This document shows, piece by piece, positions 1 to 6,959 of a stretch of 35,092 nt of DNA; position 1 is the stretch's first letter, and each line of letters starts with the position of its first letter. The stretch is from MFAQ01 sp964429015 (GTDB lineage: Bacteria; Patescibacteriota; Microgenomatia; UBA1400; MFAQ01): positions 1-35,092 of the forward strand of contig CAYSAM010000010.1 in the NCBI GenBank assembly GCA_964429015.1, written 5' to 3'. The notes under the pieces were generated by a model, which saw only the letters and a list, made by a program, of their open reading frames with translations, made no database searches and was not told the DNA's origin. A program made the position numbers and the translations under genes.

Positions 1-2
1 TT

Positions 3-506
3 TGGCATTTACCAAATCGTCACCAAGGTTTTTCATCTAAATATAAGTTTTTCAGTAAGCACGACATTGCGATGGTTGGAGCTTCAAAAGAAGTAGATGT
101 CGAATACAACAACGAAGAGGAATTTGACGGACTCCAACAAGAATATGAAACCGCACTCTATGCCATCTCGGGCAAACCACAATGGGAAGGCTATGAGAAA
201 GGAAAGAAAACCCAGCCAACTGATTTCATTGAGTACAATGCGTCCGACGAAAAACATTCTGGACAGGGTGTGGTGTTTGGCACCAAACCGACAGAGATAT
301 TGATTCCCTACATCAAAGTCCTAACAAAACGAGGCGATCTAATTGTGGAACCTTTTGGAGGAAGTGGATCCACATTAATTGCAGCGACCAAAATGAAACG
401 TCGCTGTTATCTCATGGAGAAGTCTCCTGTCTATGCTGAAGTTATCAAAAGTCGTTGGGAAAAACTAACCGGGCTCAAAGCAAAGCTCTATGAAAAGCAA
501 GCTTGA
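3..506 (+). CDS. DNA (N4/N6)-methyltransferase, C-terminal part (5' end outside window)
   Basis: The frame is open from the first in-frame codon at position 3, so the internal ATG at 72 is not the start and the N-terminus lies outside the window. The visible part ends with the SAM-binding motif VEPFGGSGST followed by a region typical of site-specific DNA methyltransferases. A C-terminal FxGxG motif means the catalytic (D/N)PPY motif should lie upstream, as in beta-class enzymes; it is not in view. The product would methylate adenine N6 or cytosine N4. It overlaps the next gene by 17 nt and lies in a phage-like cluster, so it is probably a mobile-element orphan methylase; no restriction enzyme is seen. 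Family assignment is good, specificity unknown. Confidence 0.8.
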   Translation, partial: WHLPNRHQGFSSKYKFFSKHDIAMVGASKEVDVEYNNEEEFDGLQQEYETALYAISGKPQWEGYEKGKKTQPTDFIEYNASDEKHSGQGVVFGTKPTEILIPYIKVLTKRGDLIVEPFGGSGSTLIAATKMKRRCYLMEKSPVYAEVIKSRWEKLTGLKAKLYEKQA

Positions 507-1029
507 TGTCCTTGAACATCTAAGGTCCACACCGATAGTTCAGGTGGCTTGTCAAAAGGCTGGTGTTAGTCGAGCCACCTACTATCGATGGCGAGAAGAA
601 GATCCAGACTTTAAGAGAAAGTCAGATATCGCTATGGGTGAAGGGGTAGAGATGATAAATGATTTGTGTGAATCTCAATTATTAAAAAACATAAGAGATG
701 GTCATCCTACCTCTACTTTTTATTGGTTAAACAATCATCACCCCAGTTACTCTCAAAGAAGAATCTTGTTGCCGTATAAGCAAAAGTCGGATATAGGAGA
801 AAGTATTGCTGGATTTAAGAGAGAAAATTTGATGATAACGCTTCTAAATTTGGTATTTGAAGGTCAATTGCCAATAAGTGTAGCCGGTTCTCTAATGAAC
901 TCTGTTACTAAACACCAAAAATTTAGGGACAGTCACGAAACAGATGAAACTGTTGAGCAGTTGAGACAGCTAATAAATGCAGTTTCGGCTGAGTCCAGAG
1001 CTGAAACAAAAAGGAAACTTTCGGGCTAG
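490..1029 (+). CDS. HTH protein resembling phage terminase small subunit (phBC6A51-like)
   Basis: This 179-residue protein begins ATG inside the end of the methyltransferase gene. Residues about 18-42 (VACQKAGVSRATYYRW) look like a helix-turn-helix. The following stretch, with ESQLLKNIRDGHPTSTFYWL and NHHPSY, resembles the phBC6A51-type HTH proteins annotated as phage terminase small subunits. That family binds DNA at packaging sites, but no large terminase is visible, so it may instead serve an integrative element. The C-terminal 80 residues are not recognised. Its position between a DNA methylase and a serine recombinase supports a mobile-element origin. Family call is moderate; function is inferred. 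Confidence 0.6.
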   Translation: MKSKLDVLEHLRSTPIVQVACQKAGVSRATYYRWREEDPDFKRKSDIAMGEGVEMINDLCESQLLKNIRDGHPTSTFYWLNNHHPSYSQRRILLPYKQKSDIGESIAGFKRENLMITLLNLVFEGQLPISVAGSLMNSVTKHQKFRDSHETDETVEQLRQLINAVSAESRAETKRKLSG

Positions 1030-1062
1030 ACTTACAGAAACCTTGCGGTACATTAGATAGTA

Positions 1063-2388
1063 ATGGATACATCCACAAAAACCCAAGAAATAAGCTACTG
1101 TCTCTACGCCAGAAAGTCTTCCGAAAGTGACGAGCGTCAGATCATGTCCATCGATTCCCAAATCGATGAGATGAAGGTATTGGCCAAAAGAGAAAACATA
1201 AAAGTAAAAGAAATAAAAATAGAAAGTCATTCAGCTAAGGAATCCGGAGCCAGACCAGTATTTGTCGAATTGATAAAAGGCATACGCTCGGGAAAGTTCA
1301 ACGGAATACTCACATGGGCACCAGATCGTTTAAGCCGTAACGCAGGTGATTTAGGTACACTTGTGGACCTCATGGACCAGAAGAAACTACTCCGCATCCA
1401 AACATATAGCCAATCATTTACCAATAGTCCCAACGAAAAATTTCTGCTCATGATTCTCTGCTCCCAAGCCAAACTGGAAAATGACAACAAAGGAGTAAAT
1501 GTCGAAAGGGGATTAAGAAACAAATGCAGTCTAGGTTGGAAACCAAGCATGGCTCCAATGGGGTATCTCAATCAAAAAGGAGATGGTCGAACTGACGAGT
1601 TAGTAATACTCGATCCAATCAGAGCTCCATTTGTAAAACAAATGTTTGAAAGAGTTGGCATCCAAGGTCATAGCGGAAGATCAGTAAAAAGATGGTTAGA
1701 TCGAATCGGTTTTGAAACCAGACAAGGAGTGTTGTGTCCCACAAGTAAAGTTCACGCTATTCTCAAAAATCCATTCTACTATGGTGAGTTTGAATTCCCC
1801 TCAGGTAGTGGTATTTGGTACAAAGGAAAACACAAACCACTAATTACTAAAGAGTTATTCGAAAAAGTACAAAAACAATTAGAAACAGTACCAAAGACAT
1901 GGAACAAAAATATCTTTGCTTTCAAAACATTAATAAAGTGTGGATCTTGCGGAAGTTCGGTAACGGCAGAAGAGAAGCTGAGAAAATTAAGAGGAGGAGG
2001 GTTTAAAAAGCATATCTACTACCACTGTCGGAGATATTTAGATTATGGGTGTAACGAGCCATATGTTGAGGAAGACGATCTCGTTAAACAAATAATTGGT
2101 CATATCGACAAAATATCTTACAATCAGGCCGGAATCTCCAGAAAGATCCAAGAAGACATTGAGAGATATCATCGTCTAAAAACAGATGTGCTTCATCAAG
2201 AATATATGTTGGGTAAGTTCGATGGGGAAAATGGAATGGTTCCGGGAAAACTGGAATTCAAAGCAATGGCAAAAAACTACCTGATCCACATTCTCAGGGG
2301 AGGAACTTCAGAAGAAAGATTGGAAATACTATCTTTAATCAACACAAGATTCATTCTAAAAAATAGGTATATATTAATCAATAATTAG
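1063..2388 (+). CDS. Large serine recombinase (site-specific integrase/resolvase family)
   Basis: This 441-residue protein starts with a resolvase catalytic domain: YARKSS gives the likely nucleophile Ser19 with Arg17 beside it, and WAPDRLSRN (about residues 86-94) is the conserved Arg-containing helix. A Recombinase domain follows (about residues 160-270), then a zinc ribbon with CxxC at 293-296 and further Cys at 322 and 330. This order is that of large serine integrases, which form a covalent 5' phosphoserine and join attP to attB. The C-terminal coiled-coil part is rather short. It lies 33 nt after the HTH gene at the right edge of the mobile segment, a usual place for an integrase near an attachment site. 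The call is strong; its target site is not determined. Confidence 0.92.
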   Translation: MDTSTKTQEISYCLYARKSSESDERQIMSIDSQIDEMKVLAKRENIKVKEIKIESHSAKESGARPVFVELIKGIRSGKFNGILTWAPDRLSRNAGDLGTLVDLMDQKKLLRIQTYSQSFTNSPNEKFLLMILCSQAKLENDNKGVNVERGLRNKCSLGWKPSMAPMGYLNQKGDGRTDELVILDPIRAPFVKQMFERVGIQGHSGRSVKRWLDRIGFETRQGVLCPTSKVHAILKNPFYYGEFEFPSGSGIWYKGKHKPLITKELFEKVQKQLETVPKTWNKNIFAFKTLIKCGSCGSSVTAEEKLRKLRGGGFKKHIYYHCRRYLDYGCNEPYVEEDDLVKQIIGHIDKISYNQAGISRKIQEDIERYHRLKTDVLHQEYMLGKFDGENGMVPGKLEFKAMAKNYLIHILRGGTSEERLEILSLINTRFILKNRYILINN

Positions 2389-2439
2389 CAATCAAAAGTA
2401 ACTATTGCTAAGTGTATTTTTTGGTGTTAGATTATTGGC

Positions 2440-2685
2440 AGCAGGGAGCTTCTCTTCCAACTCTTCACCTCATTGGTTGAAATGGTATGGGCAGGCCGTT
2501 AAGGCCAATTACCAAACAAAAATGGGAAAGGGGGTGAAAAATAAAATGCCACAAGCAGTAAAAAGGCGGGCAACCGTCAGAGTAACGCGAGTAAAAGTAG
2601 ACAAAGACACAATCGGAGTCAAAATTACTCCCGTAAAGGCTGTACGCCGTAAGCGTAAATAACAGCTAGGAGATAGCTCCCTGCT
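2440..2685. repeat. 11-bp inverted repeat pair flanking a small ORF
   Basis: AGCAGGGAGCT at 2440-2450 is the exact reverse complement of AGCTCCCTGCT at 2675-2685, 224 nt apart. The space between holds a small basic ORF at 2546-2662 and a short palindrome (GGCCGTTAAGGCC) near 2497-2509. The repeats could close a long stem in an RNA or mark the ends of a tiny element next to the recombinase. No known structured RNA was recognised here. Confidence 0.5.
2546..2662 (+). CDS. Possible small basic protein (38 aa)
   Basis: An ATG at 2546 is preceded by a purine-rich AAGGGGG (2528-2534), 11 nt upstream, and opens a 38-residue frame. It encodes a very basic peptide (many Lys, Arg and Val; it ends VRRKRK) that could bind nucleic acid. 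The frame stays open upstream to 2405, but that part looks non-coding (hydrophobic, Ser-rich, no ribosome site), so the short form is preferred. I do not recognise a family. It lies inside an 11-bp inverted repeat and after the serine recombinase, so it may belong to the mobile element. It could also be a chance frame. Confidence 0.35.
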   Translation: MPQAVKRRATVRVTRVKVDKDTIGVKITPVKAVRRKRK

Positions 2686-2842
2686 ACTATTTATAGACTT
2701 TTCTTGAAGAATTATCCACACTACTATAGTCACCCTTACGGGACTCGAACGCGAATTTCAATCAATTTAGGAAAATTTTAGTCGGATACATCAATACAAC
2801 GAAGCGACCCTTGCGGATCGCCTCGGAACAAACTGAACTTAG
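2663..2842. other. Intergenic stretch between mobile segment and tRNA-Glu
   Basis: No coding frame is supported here. It holds the right arm of the 11-bp inverted repeat, the tRNA-like remnant, and an imperfect palindrome at about 2792-2815 (CGAAGCGA ... TCGCCTCG), which could be a terminator-like hairpin for neither or either neighbour. It has no poly-T tract on the minus strand, so I do not call it a terminator. Confidence 0.4.
2726..2755 (-). other. tRNA 3'-end-like remnant
   Basis: Read on the minus strand, this segment contains GTTCGAGTCCCG followed by GGGTGACTA, resembling the T-arm and 3' acceptor end of the neighbouring tRNA-Glu (GTTCGACTCCGG, then GGGTCACTA). The stem pairs poorly and no matching 5' half is present, so it is not a working tRNA. 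It may be a decayed tRNA or an old attachment-site copy left by an integration event. Confidence 0.3.
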
Positions 2843-2916
2843 TGACCCCAGCCGGAGTCGAACCGGCGATCTTTTGGATGAGAACCAAATGTCCTAGACC
2901 ACTAGACGATGGGGCC
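2843..2916 (-). tRNA. tRNA-Glu (anticodon CTC)
   Basis: The minus strand folds as a standard cloverleaf. The acceptor stem is GGCCCCA with TGGGGTC (one G-T wobble), the D-arm lies within TCGTCTAGTGGTCTAGGA, the anticodon stem is TTTGG/CCAAA around the loop TTCTCAT (anticodon CTC, reading GAG), and the T-arm contains GTTCGACT. The discriminator base is A and CCA is not encoded, so CCA must be added after transcription. The GTCTAGTGG D-arm is typical of glutamate tRNAs. Its 3' end points toward the mobile segment on the left. Confidence 0.95.
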
Positions 2917-2945
2917 AAACAACCAGATATTTTAGCATCTCTTGT

Positions 2946-2977
2946 TATAATATATCTTATATCCTATCTTTCGGAGG
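2946..2977 (+). promoter_or_regulatory. -10 box and Shine-Dalgarno of the 2982 gene
   Basis: TATAAT at 2946-2951 would place a start of transcription near 2958, giving a leader of about 24 nt. The leader carries GGAGG at 2973-2977, 4 nt before the GTG start at 2982. No clear -35 box is seen. Confidence 0.5.
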
Positions 2978-2981
2978 CAAC

Positions 2982-3212
2982 GTGAGCAAATTAAAGTTGT
3001 TAAAAGACGGCATCGTATTGGTACTTTTGGGTTTATCTCCACTTTTTGCCTTAATTTCTTTTCTGGTCATGGCAATCGGTTTATTCTTTCCTGTTGGGCC
3101 ATATGTCAACACGGTCCTTCTTGTTTCCTTGTTTGTTTTTATTTTTTCCCTGGCTGGTTCCCGGCTTGCCTATGGTCAGTTTTTTCCCAAAAAGTCTTTC
3201 CCCAAAAAGTAA
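2982..3212 (+). CDS. Small membrane protein of unknown function (76 aa)
   Basis: The frame starts GTG with a strong GGAGG just upstream, which fixes the start. The protein has two hydrophobic segments (about residues 11-34 and 41-60), then a short basic tail with the duplicated FPKKSFPKK. It is probably an inner-membrane protein with two helices. I recognise no family. It stands alone: its own promoter precedes it and a rho-independent terminator lies 13 nt after its stop. A simple hydrophobic protein could also be a small toxin or stress protein, but nothing in the sequence decides this. Confidence 0.7.
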   Translation: MSKLKLLKDGIVLVLLGLSPLFALISFLVMAIGLFFPVGPYVNTVLLVSLFVFIFSLAGSRLAYGQFFPKKSFPKK

Positions 3213-3225
3213 ACGATCCCACCCT

Positions 3226-3252
3226 TGCTCGTCCATTTAGGCGAGCATTTTT
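3226..3252 (+). terminator. Rho-independent terminator after the 2982 gene
   Basis: TGCTCG (3226-3231) pairs with CGAGCA (3242-3247) around a 10-nt loop and is followed by TTTTT, the classic intrinsic terminator form. Confidence 0.85.
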
Positions 3253-3281
3253 GTGCCTAAAAAATAACCCATAATCAATTG

Positions 3282-3327
3282 AAGTAAGTATAGCTTACTT
3301 GACAAAATATAGTAAAATTGCTAAAAT
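3282..3327 (+). promoter_or_regulatory. Strong promoter overlapped by a palindrome, upstream of greA
   Basis: TTGACA (3299-3304) and TAAAAT (3322-3327) are spaced by 17 nt, close to the sigma-70 consensus. A 7-bp inverted repeat, AAGTAAG (3282-3288) and CTTACTT (3294-3300), overlaps the start of the -35 box and looks like an operator. The predicted transcript starts near 3334 and meets a terminator at 3353-3381, so it would be only about 50 nt. Confidence 0.6.
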
Positions 3328-3352
3328 ACAAGCCTAACATAAAGTTTAAAAT

Positions 3353-3381
3353 CCAGCCATTTTGTGACGGGCTGGTTTTTT
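3353..3381 (+). terminator. Rho-independent terminator between two promoters upstream of greA
   Basis: CCAGCC (3353-3358) pairs with GGCTGG (3370-3375) around an 11-nt loop and is followed by six T. It lies upstream of the greA-proximal promoter, so it ends a short transcript from the promoter at 3299-3327. It could act as an attenuator or bound a small RNA. Confidence 0.8.
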
Positions 3382-3418
3382 AATTAAAGGACAGTTACTT
3401 ATACACAGGTGTTACGCC

Positions 3419-3446
3419 TTGACAAAGTAAATTCAAGCTTTATATT
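3419..3446 (+). promoter_or_regulatory. greA promoter
   Basis: TTGACA (3419-3424) is followed after 16 nt by TATATT (3441-3446). The resulting leader before ATG 3474 is about 20 nt and has no Shine-Dalgarno sequence. A second TATAAT at 3447-3452 is a less well-spaced alternative. Confidence 0.55.
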
Positions 3447-3473
3447 TATAATTCGTAACCAAATACAAAACAT

Positions 3474-3947
3474 ATGGCACAAACAACCCAAAGAGTTCAG
3501 ATGACCCCACTAGGCTATCGCCAGTTAGTCGATGAGCTCGAACAACTACAAAAAACAGGTCTTCCCGAGGCCATTGATCGCGTGGCAAAAGCTCGCGAGT
3601 TTGGAGATCTCTCCGAAAATGCCGAGTACCACTCTGCCAAAGAAGATCTCTCTGCCCTTGAAGGTCGCATTGAAGAACTCAAAGACATTATTTCTCGAGT
3701 CACTGTCGTCGACATCAAAAAAGCAGGTGAAGAAGAAGTCGGTATTGGTAGTCTGGTTACTGTCGAAGTCAATGGTGGTTCTCACGAATTCTCCATTGTC
3801 GGCGAATGGGAAGCTGACCCAGCTGCCAAAAAGATTTCTCACGAATCTCCTCTTGGTAAGGCCCTAATAGGTCGAAAAGTTGGTGAAACTGTCGAAGTTG
3901 AAGCTCCAGCTGGAAAAGTAATCTACGCTATCAACGCAGTAAAGTAA
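3474..3947 (+). CDS. greA: Transcription elongation factor GreA
   Basis: This 157-residue protein has the usual GreA length. It rescues backtracked RNA polymerase by stimulating cleavage of the transcript 3' end through the secondary channel. The N-terminal coiled coil (about residues 12-75) carries the acidic tip in GDLSENAEYHSAKED, with Asp45, Glu48 and Glu51. The C-terminal FKBP-like domain includes GSLVTV and ISHESPLGKALIGRKVGETV. The promoter is clear and a terminator follows, so the gene is single. The upstream promoter-terminator unit may be part of its control, but that is inferred. Identification is certain. Confidence 0.97.
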   Translation: MAQTTQRVQMTPLGYRQLVDELEQLQKTGLPEAIDRVAKAREFGDLSENAEYHSAKEDLSALEGRIEELKDIISRVTVVDIKKAGEEEVGIGSLVTVEVNGGSHEFSIVGEWEADPAAKKISHESPLGKALIGRKVGETVEVEAPAGKVIYAINAVK

Positions 3948-3963
3948 TTACATTGTTTGATTC

Positions 3964-3992
3964 AAAAAGAGCGGTTAAGATCCGCTTTTTTT
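3964..3992 (+). terminator. Rho-independent terminator after greA
   Basis: AGCGG pairs with CCGCT around TTAAGAT, extended by an A-run on the left and a run of seven T on the right. The A-run/T-run symmetry would let it work on both strands. Confidence 0.85.
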
Positions 3993-4008
3993 GTAACCAG
4001 AATTCCTC

Positions 4009-4014
4009 TAAAAT
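4009..4014 (+). promoter_or_regulatory. -10 box of pyrG, 8 nt before the start codon
   Basis: TAAAAT lies 8 nt before ATG 4023. Transcription would then begin at or beside the A of the start codon, giving a leaderless mRNA. No Shine-Dalgarno is present. Confidence 0.4.
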
Positions 4015-4022
4015 TAAATTCC

Positions 4023-5708
4023 ATGAGATACATATTCGTGTCTGGTGGAGTAGTTTCTGGTTTAGGTAAAGGGGTTATTTCCGCTTCCCTCGGTTTACTT
4101 CTCAAGTCAGCAGGGTTTAGTGTTACAAATATAAAGGTCGACATGTACCTCAACTTAGACGCGGGTACTATTCGTCCTCAAGAGCATGGTGAAGTTTTTG
4201 TTACAGCAGATGGTTTAGAAACCGATCAAGATCTAGGAAACTACGAAAGATTTTTAAACACTTCCTTGCGCCGCGAAAACTACCTAACAACTGGTCAGGT
4301 CTACAAGTCCGTTATCGACAGAGAAAGGGCATTTGGCTACCAAGGAGAGGATGTAGAGGCCATTCCCCACGTAACTGATGAGATTATTAATCGTTTCAAA
4401 ACAGCGGGAGAAAAAAACAGAGCTGATATCGTTATTGTTGAGTTGGGTGGCACCGTGGGGGAGTACCAAAATATTTTATTTTTTGAGGCAAATAGAATTC
4501 TAAAACTTCAAAATCCGGACCCGGTACTACATTTACATGTTAGCTACTTGCCTGTCATCAAATCTTTAGGTGAATTAAAAAGTAAGCCAGCCCAGCAATC
4601 AGTTAGAGTTCTTCAGGGAATGGGAATCCAGCCAGACTTTTTAATTACTCGTTCCGAAAAAGAAATCGATGAAAAGCGCAAGCAAAAACTAGCTCTTTTT
4701 TGTAACCTAAGTAAGTCTTCAGTAATTTCCTGTCCCGACGTTGCCGACATTTACCAGGTGCCAGAACTCCTAGCTGGTCAAAATCTTGTCAAAAAAATCT
4801 CCAAAAAGCTTAATTTAGTTCCAAAGAAAAAACTAATTCTTCTTAAACACTGGATAAGTATAAACTCCAAAAAACACACTCACACTAAAACTATTAATTT
4901 GTGTTTGGTTGGCAAGTACTTCAAAACCGGAAACTACACGCTCAAGGATTCCTATGTTTCGGTTATCGAAGCTCTAAACCAAGCTGCCAGTCATCAAAAA
5001 ATAAATATTAACTATTTATTTGTAAACAGTGAAGATCGAGAAGTTCTCAAAAAAAATCTCAAAATGGCAGACGGTATTATTGTTCCACAAGGTTGGGGAA
5101 GTAGAGGCATTGAGGGGAAAATTTTTGCTGCGTCTTACGCCCGCCGTCACAAAATTCCCTACCTTGGTCTCTGTTTTGGCATGCAAATGGCCGTCATCGA
5201 TTTTGCCCGCCACGTTTGTGGTCTTAAAAAAGCCAACTCAGTAGAAGTAAATCCAACCACTCCACATCCCGTTATTCATATCATGCCTCACCAAAAAGAG
5301 TTTCTCAAAAAGCATCAGTACGGCGGAACCATTCGTCTTGGTTCTTACCCCTGCAAAATCAAAAAAGGCTCACTTCTTCAAAAACTATACAAAAAATATA
5401 GTGTTTCTCCTACGGACCCTTGGTTCTCTGATGCCAAAATTATTTCTCAAAAAATTAAAAAGAACCTAATCTACGAAAGACATCGTCACCGTTACGAGGT
5501 CAATCCTAAGTACCTTGCTAAAATGCAAAAACGAGGATTAGTCATCTCTGGAATCTCACCCAAAGGTCGATTAGTAGAGGCTATTGAGTTACGCAACCAC
5601 CCATTTTTCCTTGGCACCCAATTTCATCCAGAATATATAGCTAGGCCACTCATGCCTCATCCCATATTTATGGGTTTTCTTAAAGCCTGTAATAATGGTA
5701 AAATATAG
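4023..5708 (+). CDS. pyrG: CTP synthase
   Basis: This 561-residue enzyme makes CTP from UTP, ATP and glutamine. The amidoligase domain opens with SGGVVSGLGKGV (P-loop, residues 7-18) and contains EHGEVFVTADGLETDQDLG. The C-terminal glutaminase domain has the nucleophile Cys384 in GLCFGMQ and the His535/Glu537 pair in TQFHPEY. The conserved KIDPYLN motif reads KVDMYLN, a minor change. ATG 4023 is chosen because MRYIFVSGG is the family N-terminus. The frame extends upstream to 3957, but that would pass through the greA terminator. Identification is certain. Confidence 0.98.
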   Translation: MRYIFVSGGVVSGLGKGVISASLGLLLKSAGFSVTNIKVDMYLNLDAGTIRPQEHGEVFVTADGLETDQDLGNYERFLNTSLRRENYLTTGQVYKSVIDRERAFGYQGEDVEAIPHVTDEIINRFKTAGEKNRADIVIVELGGTVGEYQNILFFEANRILKLQNPDPVLHLHVSYLPVIKSLGELKSKPAQQSVRVLQGMGIQPDFLITRSEKEIDEKRKQKLALFCNLSKSSVISCPDVADIYQVPELLAGQNLVKKISKKLNLVPKKKLILLKHWISINSKKHTHTKTINLCLVGKYFKTGNYTLKDSYVSVIEALNQAASHQKININYLFVNSEDREVLKKNLKMADGIIVPQGWGSRGIEGKIFAASYARRHKIPYLGLCFGMQMAVIDFARHVCGLKKANSVEVNPTTPHPVIHIMPHQKEFLKKHQYGGTIRLGSYPCKIKKGSLLQKLYKKYSVSPTDPWFSDAKIISQKIKKNLIYERHRHRYEVNPKYLAKMQKRGLVISGISPKGRLVEAIELRNHPFFLGTQFHPEYIARPLMPHPIFMGFLKACNNGKI

Positions 5709-5742
5709 GATATCCAACTGAATATTTTTTTAGCGAAGGAGG
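5699..5742 (+). promoter_or_regulatory. Possible -10 box and strong Shine-Dalgarno for the 5749 gene
   Basis: TAAAAT at 5699-5704 overlaps the end of pyrG and could start a leader of about 39 nt. AAGGAGG at 5736-5742 lies 6 nt before the GTG start. The strong ribosome site fixes the start codon. Confidence 0.5.
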
Positions 5743-5748
5743 CTAAAA

Positions 5749-6279
5749 GTGACTAAGTACTTTAATTTGAGCAAAATCAAGAGTTTTGTTTCAACTCAAT
5801 ATCAAAAACGCCCAACAGTGGTTCTTGCAGTTGCTGCAGCTATTGTTTTGTTTGTGTTTGGCCTTATTGCCATGGTGGTAATTGGTAGTTTTGGTTCAGC
5901 AAATACAACGGCGTCATTGCCCTACCCCACCATCCTTTCGACCAGTGTAGGTAGCAATAGCCGTTTGACTATAGATCAGACACCCACACCAGTTGTTACA
6001 ACCACTCCAACCCCCATTCCAAACATCTGGGAAGTTGCTGAAATCTTTGAAATAGAAAATATCAACGGCTATAACGGTTTAGTTATTAGCCTGCGTAATA
6101 TTTATACCGGCGAAACAAAGCGTGCACAATGCCAACAAGCACACTGGGATAGACCTGAATTGGGTCACCAGTATAGACTGGTTAATACGTTTACCGGTCA
6201 CGGTGTTGAGTACTGGTTATTTATTCCCATCGAGGGAGTAGAGGATTCCACCTTCCAGCGTTTTGCTCCAATTCCGTAG
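5749..6279 (+). CDS. Single-span membrane protein with Pro/Thr linker, unknown function
   Basis: This 176-residue protein starts GTG behind AAGGAGG. A transmembrane helix (about residues 24-47) anchors it, followed by a Ser/Thr/Pro-rich linker (about residues 55-90, with PTPVVTTTPTPIP) and a compact outer domain of about 85 residues (from NIWEVAEIFEIENING). That domain has a beta-rich look and ends with an Ile/Pro tail. The topology is probably cytoplasm-in, domain-out. I recognise no family. It lies between pyrG and a terminator and seems to be its own unit. Confidence 0.8.
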   Translation: MTKYFNLSKIKSFVSTQYQKRPTVVLAVAAAIVLFVFGLIAMVVIGSFGSANTTASLPYPTILSTSVGSNSRLTIDQTPTPVVTTTPTPIPNIWEVAEIFEIENINGYNGLVISLRNIYTGETKRAQCQQAHWDRPELGHQYRLVNTFTGHGVEYWLFIPIEGVEDSTFQRFAPIP

Positions 6280-6293
6280 TAATTTTTTTTCTG

Positions 6294-6321
6294 GCCCGTT
6301 CTTCATAGAGCGGGCTTTTTT
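6294..6321 (+). terminator. Rho-independent terminator
   Basis: GCCCG (6294-6298) pairs with CGGGC (6311-6315), followed by six T. It closes the gene at 5749. Confidence 0.85.
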
Positions 6322-6360
6322 GATGTACTCATCAGTCCTCAATAAGTGGTCAGGGTGTAC

Positions 6361-6366
6361 TACAAT
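6361..6366 (+). promoter_or_regulatory. -10 box of the HD-domain gene, 5 nt before the start codon
   Basis: TACAAT ends 5 nt before ATG 6372, with no Shine-Dalgarno sequence. This fits a leaderless transcript. Confidence 0.4.
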
Positions 6367-6371
6367 ATCTC

Positions 6372-6959
6372 ATGGACCAAAAATTCAAAGATGCAGCAAA
6401 AGAACAACTCGATCCCAAAATTTACACTCATTCTCTAGCCCTACAAGCTTGCATGGGTGGTCTTTACCATTATTTTTCCCAAAATAATTTAATGGGTAAC
6501 AACGAGCCTCCCAAAGACGATTGGCTCCTAGCTGGTCTGATTCATGATATTGATTACTCCGGAGAATACAAAGATACTCATCCTCAAAAAACCAGAGAAG
6601 TTCTGGCCAAATACAATTTACAAATTTCAGACACAGTTCTAAAAATTGTACACGCCCATGCCCCAGAACTTACCGGAGTAAAACCAAGCAATAAAGCTGA
6701 ATGGTCTATTTTTTGTGCAGACTCACTTACAGGACTAATTATGGCAGTGGCTTACGTATATCCAAGTAAAAAACTCGCCGACGTCCAAGTTAGTTCTGTC
6801 CTCAAGCGTTTCCTCAAAGAACCAAAGTTTGCTGCCGGCACCAGAAGAGATGAGGTTGCCATGTGCTCAAATTCGGACGGACTAAATCTACCCTTAGAAA
6901 AATTTATCGAAATCTGTCTTACCTCCATGCAAGCTGTCGCCGCCAATCTTGGATTGTAG
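6372..6959 (+). CDS. HD-superfamily phosphohydrolase
   Basis: This 195-residue protein carries the HD metal-binding pattern: His20 (THSLALQACM), His58-Asp59 (GLIHDIDYSG), His94/His96 (IVHAHAPEL) and Asp117 (FCADSLTGL). Such proteins hydrolyse phosphate esters, often of nucleotides; the substrate cannot be read from sequence. It resembles the small HDIG-type hydrolases of bacteria. It follows a terminator and has its own -10 box. The ABC exporter starts 8 nt after its stop, and the exporter's -10 box overlaps this stop codon. Family call is firm, function unknown. Confidence 0.82.
   Translation: MDQKFKDAAKEQLDPKIYTHSLALQACMGGLYHYFSQNNLMGNNEPPKDDWLLAGLIHDIDYSGEYKDTHPQKTREVLAKYNLQISDTVLKIVHAHAPELTGVKPSNKAEWSIFCADSLTGLIMAVAYVYPSKKLADVQVSSVLKRFLKEPKFAAGTRRDEVAMCSNSDGLNLPLEKFIEICLTSMQAVAANLGL

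Noticed and set aside
2405..2545. 85-residue protein from a TTG at 2405
   Set aside because: The first 47 codons look non-coding and cover one inverted-repeat arm; a ribosome site is present only before ATG 2546.
2726..2805. Second intact tRNA next to tRNA-Glu
   Set aside because: Only a T-arm-like and 3' segment is present; the T-stem mispairs and no matching acceptor 5' strand or anticodon arm is found.
3957..4022. Longer CTP synthase start at 3957
   Set aside because: The extension runs through the greA terminator hairpin and is not like any PyrG N-terminus; ATG 4023 gives the standard MRYIFVSGG start.
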